Assembly: GCA_964387945.1 (NCBI GenBank)
Contig: CAYLYX010000010.1
Coordinates: 54,759-118,758, forward strand
Origin: Parvicella sp964387945
GTDB lineage: Bacteria; Bacteroidota; Bacteroidia; Flavobacteriales_D; Parvicellaceae
Direction: 5' to 3'
Length of the DNA stretch: 64,000 nucleotides
Below, in pieces: positions 61,598-64,000 of this stretch. The position numbers were made by a program, and so were the translations under genes. The notes under the pieces are model-generated. The model was given only the letters and a program-made list of their open reading frames with translations. It searched no databases and was not told the DNA's origin. The number at the start of each line of letters is the position of its first letter. Positions within the stretch are counted from its first letter, which is position 1.

Positions 61598-62092
61598 TTA
61601 AAAAACCCTCTTGTTTATTAAGTCAATAATTTCAGTAGAGGATTGAACCCCCATGTATTTCCAAGTGACGTTAAGTGGTTGATCGTAAAGAAAGAGTCTG
61701 GAATCCTTGTCAAGGACATAACTCGTATAGAATTCATCAGATTCTCCAGCCTCAATAAACCAGGGCCAATCTCCTGATTCAATGCTATTGCCAATGCTGA
61801 GGTTTAATGCGTCCTCACCGTTGTACATGAGCGTGAGAAATTTTATACGGTTACTCACTCGAATAAGGTTGGGAATGGGTTGAGAGCCTAGGTTCGTAAT
61901 TTTGACTTTAAAGCGCACAGCATCATGTCCTTTGAAGCTAATGTCATAATGCGTATAAAACTCCACAATGTTTTCGATGTAAACAGAATCTAGAAGGTAC
62001 TGTTGATCGATACCAGCGGCTTTTTCGGCTTTGTTTTGAGAAAAACAGAAGCAAGAAAGAGAAAGAAGGGCTATGAGAATTAAGGTTTTCAT
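61598..62092 (-). CDS. Exported protein of unknown function
   Basis: A 164-residue protein with signal peptide (MKTLILIALLSLSCFCFSQ). The mature part is predicted to be a beta-sandwich: YLLDSVYIENIVEFYTHYDISF, VRFKVKITNLGSQPIPNLI and VLDKDSRLFLYDQPLNVTW form strands in the manner of proteins that describe an extra-cytoplasmic interaction domain. No enzyme motif is visible. It has no operon partner; 90 bases separate it from the lysine-rich gene downstream. The family is unknown to me. Confidence 0.75.
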   Translation of the reverse strand: MKTLILIALLSLSCFCFSQNKAEKAAGIDQQYLLDSVYIENIVEFYTHYDISFKGHDAVRFKVKITNLGSQPIPNLIRVSNRIKFLTLMYNGEDALNLSIGNSIESGDWPWFIEAGESDEFYTSYVLDKDSRLFLYDQPLNVTWKYMGVQSSTEIIDLINKRVF

Positions 62093-62170
62093 TGGTTGGT
62101 GTTTAAAATACGGTACAAGTTGAGTTCATAAAGGTTCATTTTAAAGCGTTAGAAATTAGGATTTTGATCC

Positions 62171-62189
62171 TGTTGCAGGATTTGCAACA
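62171..62189. promoter_or_regulatory. Inverted repeat upstream of bcp
   Basis: TGTTGCA and TGCAACA are perfect 7-bp arms around a 5-base spacer (GGATT), 52 bases before the bcp ATG. A second, smaller pair (AACAAT at 62186-62191, ATTGTT at 62198-62203) overlaps it. Possible operator; the bound protein is unknown. Confidence 0.4.
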
Positions 62190-62241
62190 ATAATCCAATT
62201 GTTTTGTTATATTCAATACAAACCAAAAAAACATAGATAGC

Positions 62242-62703
62242 ATGAAGCGATTAAAAGTGGGTGACAAAGCCCCTTTCTTTGAAGGAAAGATAGAGGATGG
62301 TTCTACGGTAACGTTGGACGATTACAAAGACAAAAAGTTGATTTTATTCATTTACCCAAAAGACAATACTCCCGGGTGTACTGCACAGAACTGTAATTTG
62401 GCTGAGAATTATGAGGCTCTAAAGAAAAAGGGGTTTGAACTTCTAGGAATGAGTGCAGATACCGAGCGAAAGCACCAGAACTTTATCAAGAAGTTTAACC
62501 TTCCGTTTCATTTAATTGCGGATACAGATCACAAAATCATTGATGATTATGGTTCTTGGGGATTAAAGAAGTTTATGGGGAGAGAGTATGAAGGAATTCA
62601 CCGAACTACTTTTATCATTGAGGACGGTGTAATTACGCATACGATCGAGAAAGTGAAAACCAAGACGCATACGGAGCAAATTTTGGAATTGCTAGGAGAG
62701 TAA
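62242..62703 (+). CDS. bcp: Thioredoxin-dependent thiol peroxidase (BCP / PrxQ)
   Basis: A 153-residue peroxiredoxin that reduces hydrogen and organic peroxides and is recycled by thioredoxin, in the cytosol. The site DNTPGCTAQNCNL has the peroxidatic Cys 46 and the resolving Cys 51, five residues apart as in the alpha2-type PrxQ enzymes. LFIYPKDNTPG, LLGMSADTERKHQNF and GIHRTTFIIEDG complete the fold. Standard length. It stands alone between two gaps of 130-150 bases. Confidence 0.95.
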   Translation: MKRLKVGDKAPFFEGKIEDGSTVTLDDYKDKKLILFIYPKDNTPGCTAQNCNLAENYEALKKKGFELLGMSADTERKHQNFIKKFNLPFHLIADTDHKIIDDYGSWGLKKFMGREYEGIHRTTFIIEDGVITHTIEKVKTKTHTEQILELLGE

Positions 62704-62776
62704 AGCGTAAATTTCAGGGATGGTCGGGAAGGTTATTTTGTTAACATTTGAAACATTTTGGAAAATAACGATACAA

Positions 62777-62791
62777 CGTAAACAGTTTACG
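62777..62791. promoter_or_regulatory. Perfect 15-bp palindrome in the recA promoter region (possible SOS operator)
   Basis: CGTAAAC-A-GTTTACG is an exact inverted repeat with a one-base centre. It ends 12 bases before the -7 box TATCTTTG (62804-62811), so it occupies the -33 position, the usual place for a repressor of recA. The sequence differs from the E. coli and Bacillus LexA boxes, so LexA is an inference from gene context only. Confidence 0.55.
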
Positions 62792-62803
62792 ATGTAATCC
62801 CTA

Positions 62804-62811
62804 TATCTTTG
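62804..62811 (+). promoter_or_regulatory. -7 box of recA
   Basis: TATCTTTG, 22 bases before the recA ATG. Confidence 0.5.
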
Positions 62812-62833
62812 CTGAAAACAAACACGAAACACG

Positions 62834-63826
62834 ATGGCAGAAGTAAACAAAGAGAAGCTAAAAGCTTTACAATCAACACTTGACAGATTAGACAAATCTT
62901 ACGGTAAAGGTGCAATCATGCGCTTAGGAGATCAAGCCGTAGAAGAAGTAGAAGTGATCTCTTCGGGTTCTATTACATTAGATAGAGCATTGGGAGTTGG
63001 AGGATTCCCCAAAGGAAGGATCGTTGAAATTTACGGACCTGAATCTTCAGGAAAAACAACCTTGGCAATTCACGCCATTGCGGAAGCGCAAAAGAAAGGT
63101 GGAATAGCAGCGATCATTGATGCGGAGCACGCTTTTGATCAGTTTTATGCTCAAGCACTTGGCGTAGACACCGAAAACTTGTTAATTTCTCAACCAGATA
63201 ATGGTGAGCAGGCTTTGGAAATTGCAGATAACTTGATTCGTTCAGGTGCGATTGATATTTTGGTTGTCGATTCGGTTGCGGCACTAACACCAAAAGCAGA
63301 GATTGAAGGAGAAATGGGAGACAGTCAAATGGGGCTTCAAGCTCGATTAATGTCTAAAGCGTTGAGAAAGTTGACAGCCTCCATTAATAAAGCACACACC
63401 TGCTGTATTTTTATCAACCAGTTGAGAGATAAAATTGGCGTTATGTTTGGAAATCCTGAAACAACAACAGGAGGTAATGCACTTAAGTTTTACTCTTCCA
63501 TCCGAGTTGATATCAGAAGATCTTCAGCGATCAAGAACGCAGATGCTGTGATCGGAAACAGGACGAGAGTAAAAATTGTAAAAAATAAGGTAGCTCCTCC
63601 ATTTAGATTGGCAGAATTTGACATCATGTATGGAGAAGGAATTTCTAAGGTCGGAGAAATCCTAGACCTTGGAGTTGAAAACGGAATCATTAACAAGAGT
63701 GGTTCCTGGTATAGTTACGGAGATACGAAGTTAGGACAAGGTAGAGATGCCGTAAAAGACCTACTTAAAGATAATCCGGAACTTACCGAAGAATTAGAAG
63801 CGGCTATCGTGGAAGCAATGAAATAA
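62834..63826 (+). CDS. recA: Recombinase RecA
   Basis: A 330-residue RecA, which coats single-stranded DNA, pairs homologous DNA and triggers cleavage of LexA-type repressors. The Walker A GPESSGKTT is at residues 68-76, LVVDSVAALTPKAEIEGEMGD holds Walker B and loop L1, and FINQLRDKIGVMFGNPETTTGGNALKF is loop L2. The N-terminal LDRLDKSYGKGAIMRLGD is the polymerisation motif. The protein is complete and has the shorter C-terminal tail usual for Bacteroidetes. It is monocistronic: promoter with a palindrome upstream and a terminator downstream. Confidence 0.98.
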   Translation: MAEVNKEKLKALQSTLDRLDKSYGKGAIMRLGDQAVEEVEVISSGSITLDRALGVGGFPKGRIVEIYGPESSGKTTLAIHAIAEAQKKGGIAAIIDAEHAFDQFYAQALGVDTENLLISQPDNGEQALEIADNLIRSGAIDILVVDSVAALTPKAEIEGEMGDSQMGLQARLMSKALRKLTASINKAHTCCIFINQLRDKIGVMFGNPETTTGGNALKFYSSIRVDIRRSSAIKNADAVIGNRTRVKIVKNKVAPPFRLAEFDIMYGEGISKVGEILDLGVENGIINKSGSWYSYGDTKLGQGRDAVKDLLKDNPELTEELEAAIVEAMK

Positions 63827-64000
63827 ACCGTTGCTTCATTTCTCAAATACCTTTTAGAGATAAATGGTTAAATTTGTCCGGACGTCCTGAACTAAACTTC
63901 AGGAGTCTGGACATTTTTGTTTTTATGAAGAAGATTGGATTAATATATAAACGCAAAAACGATTTGTCACAAAAGTAAAAACAAATTGTCACAAAAAAGC
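63827..64000. other. Non-coding right edge of the window
   Basis: Besides the recA terminator this A/T-rich stretch holds two copies of TTGTCACAA at 63964-63972 and 63986-63994, exactly 22 bases apart. I see no gene. It may be the upstream region or the end of an element that continues beyond the window. Confidence 0.5.
63876..63924 (+). terminator. Rho-independent terminator of recA
   Basis: A long imperfect stem of about 15 bp (63876-63891 paired with 63898-63912; GTCC-GAC-TCCTGAA on the left arm with one mismatch and one bulge), six-base loop, then ATTTTTGTTTTT. Confidence 0.85.

Noticed and set aside
62732..62769. Inverted repeat GTTATTTT / AAAATAAC with a 22-base spacer after bcp
   Set aside because: The long spacer, A/T-only arms and lack of a T-run make chance likely; not a credible terminator. 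The nearby 15-bp recA palindrome is a much better signal.
1..64000. Prophage, insertion sequence, integrative element or defence island
   Set aside because: No transposase, integrase, phage structural, restriction or CRISPR-associated gene is seen. The one phage-like domain (7452-8099) is in a housekeeping operon.

Overview
The window is chromosomal DNA from a member of the Bacteroidota, most likely class Flavobacteriia (inference from gene content and promoter style, not from a marker search). Four things point there. The type IX secretion genes gldJ, porU and porV form one locus with a PorP/SprF homologue. Several genes encode secreted proteins with T9SS sorting domains. The primary sigma factor is the short Bacteroidetes form. 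Upstream regions repeatedly carry a -7 box of the form TAnnTTTG. There are no insertion sequences, CRISPR arrays, tRNA or rRNA genes that I can see. Coding density is very high, and no gene-free stretch exceeds 300 bases; the largest is the 174 bases after recA at the right edge.

Left part (1-18.9 kb): the 5' end of a branched-chain 2-oxoacid dehydrogenase E1 gene (minus strand); a type B T9SS substrate; a membrane-anchored patatin-like lipase; a tight operon purK-purE-exoA-GNAT-like gene. Facing it is a minus-strand operon yicC-gmk-nadD. Next comes a minus-strand operon of a YwqK-like protein, a KdsC-like HAD phosphatase and two paralogous membrane J-domain proteins, then a minus-strand set of lipoprotein, glycosyltransferase and NhaC antiporter. 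topB and aroK are divergent from that set, and the gap between them holds a perfect 11-bp inverted repeat flanked by two opposing -7 boxes.

Middle part (18.9-40.7 kb): a 1563-residue secreted repeat protein with its PorP/SprF partner; a three-gene RND efflux system (adaptor, permease, TolC-like channel); rpoD and rpe, each followed by a clear terminator; then the T9SS locus gldJ and PorP/SprF (minus) divergent from porU and porV (plus). PorU removes the sorting domain of T9SS cargo, PorV shuttles cargo, GldJ is part of the periplasmic ring and motor assembly, and PorP/SprF proteins serve type B cargo, so this region holds both the secretion machine and some of its clients.

Right part (40.7-64 kb): a lipoprotein; miaE divergent from an exonuclease/GIY-YIG fusion gene; a rhodanese lipoprotein; a TonB-dependent receptor; a DUF5686 outer-membrane protein; and an operon of three secreted phosphoesterases plus a thioredoxin-like protein (phosphate scavenging, inferred). 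Its promoter interlocks with that of a divergent membrane protein gene. Then follow an Nramp-family transporter with changed metal-site motifs, bshC, an orphan peptide-binding lipoprotein, a lysine-rich histone H1-like protein, bcp, and recA preceded by a perfect 15-bp palindrome that could be a damage-response operator.

Most of the window is ordinary core genome. The observations I rate highest are the exact 777-bp super-repeat in the large T9SS substrate, the interlocking divergent promoters near 55.74 kb, the recA and topB upstream palindromes, and the Nramp homologue that lacks the canonical metal ligands.
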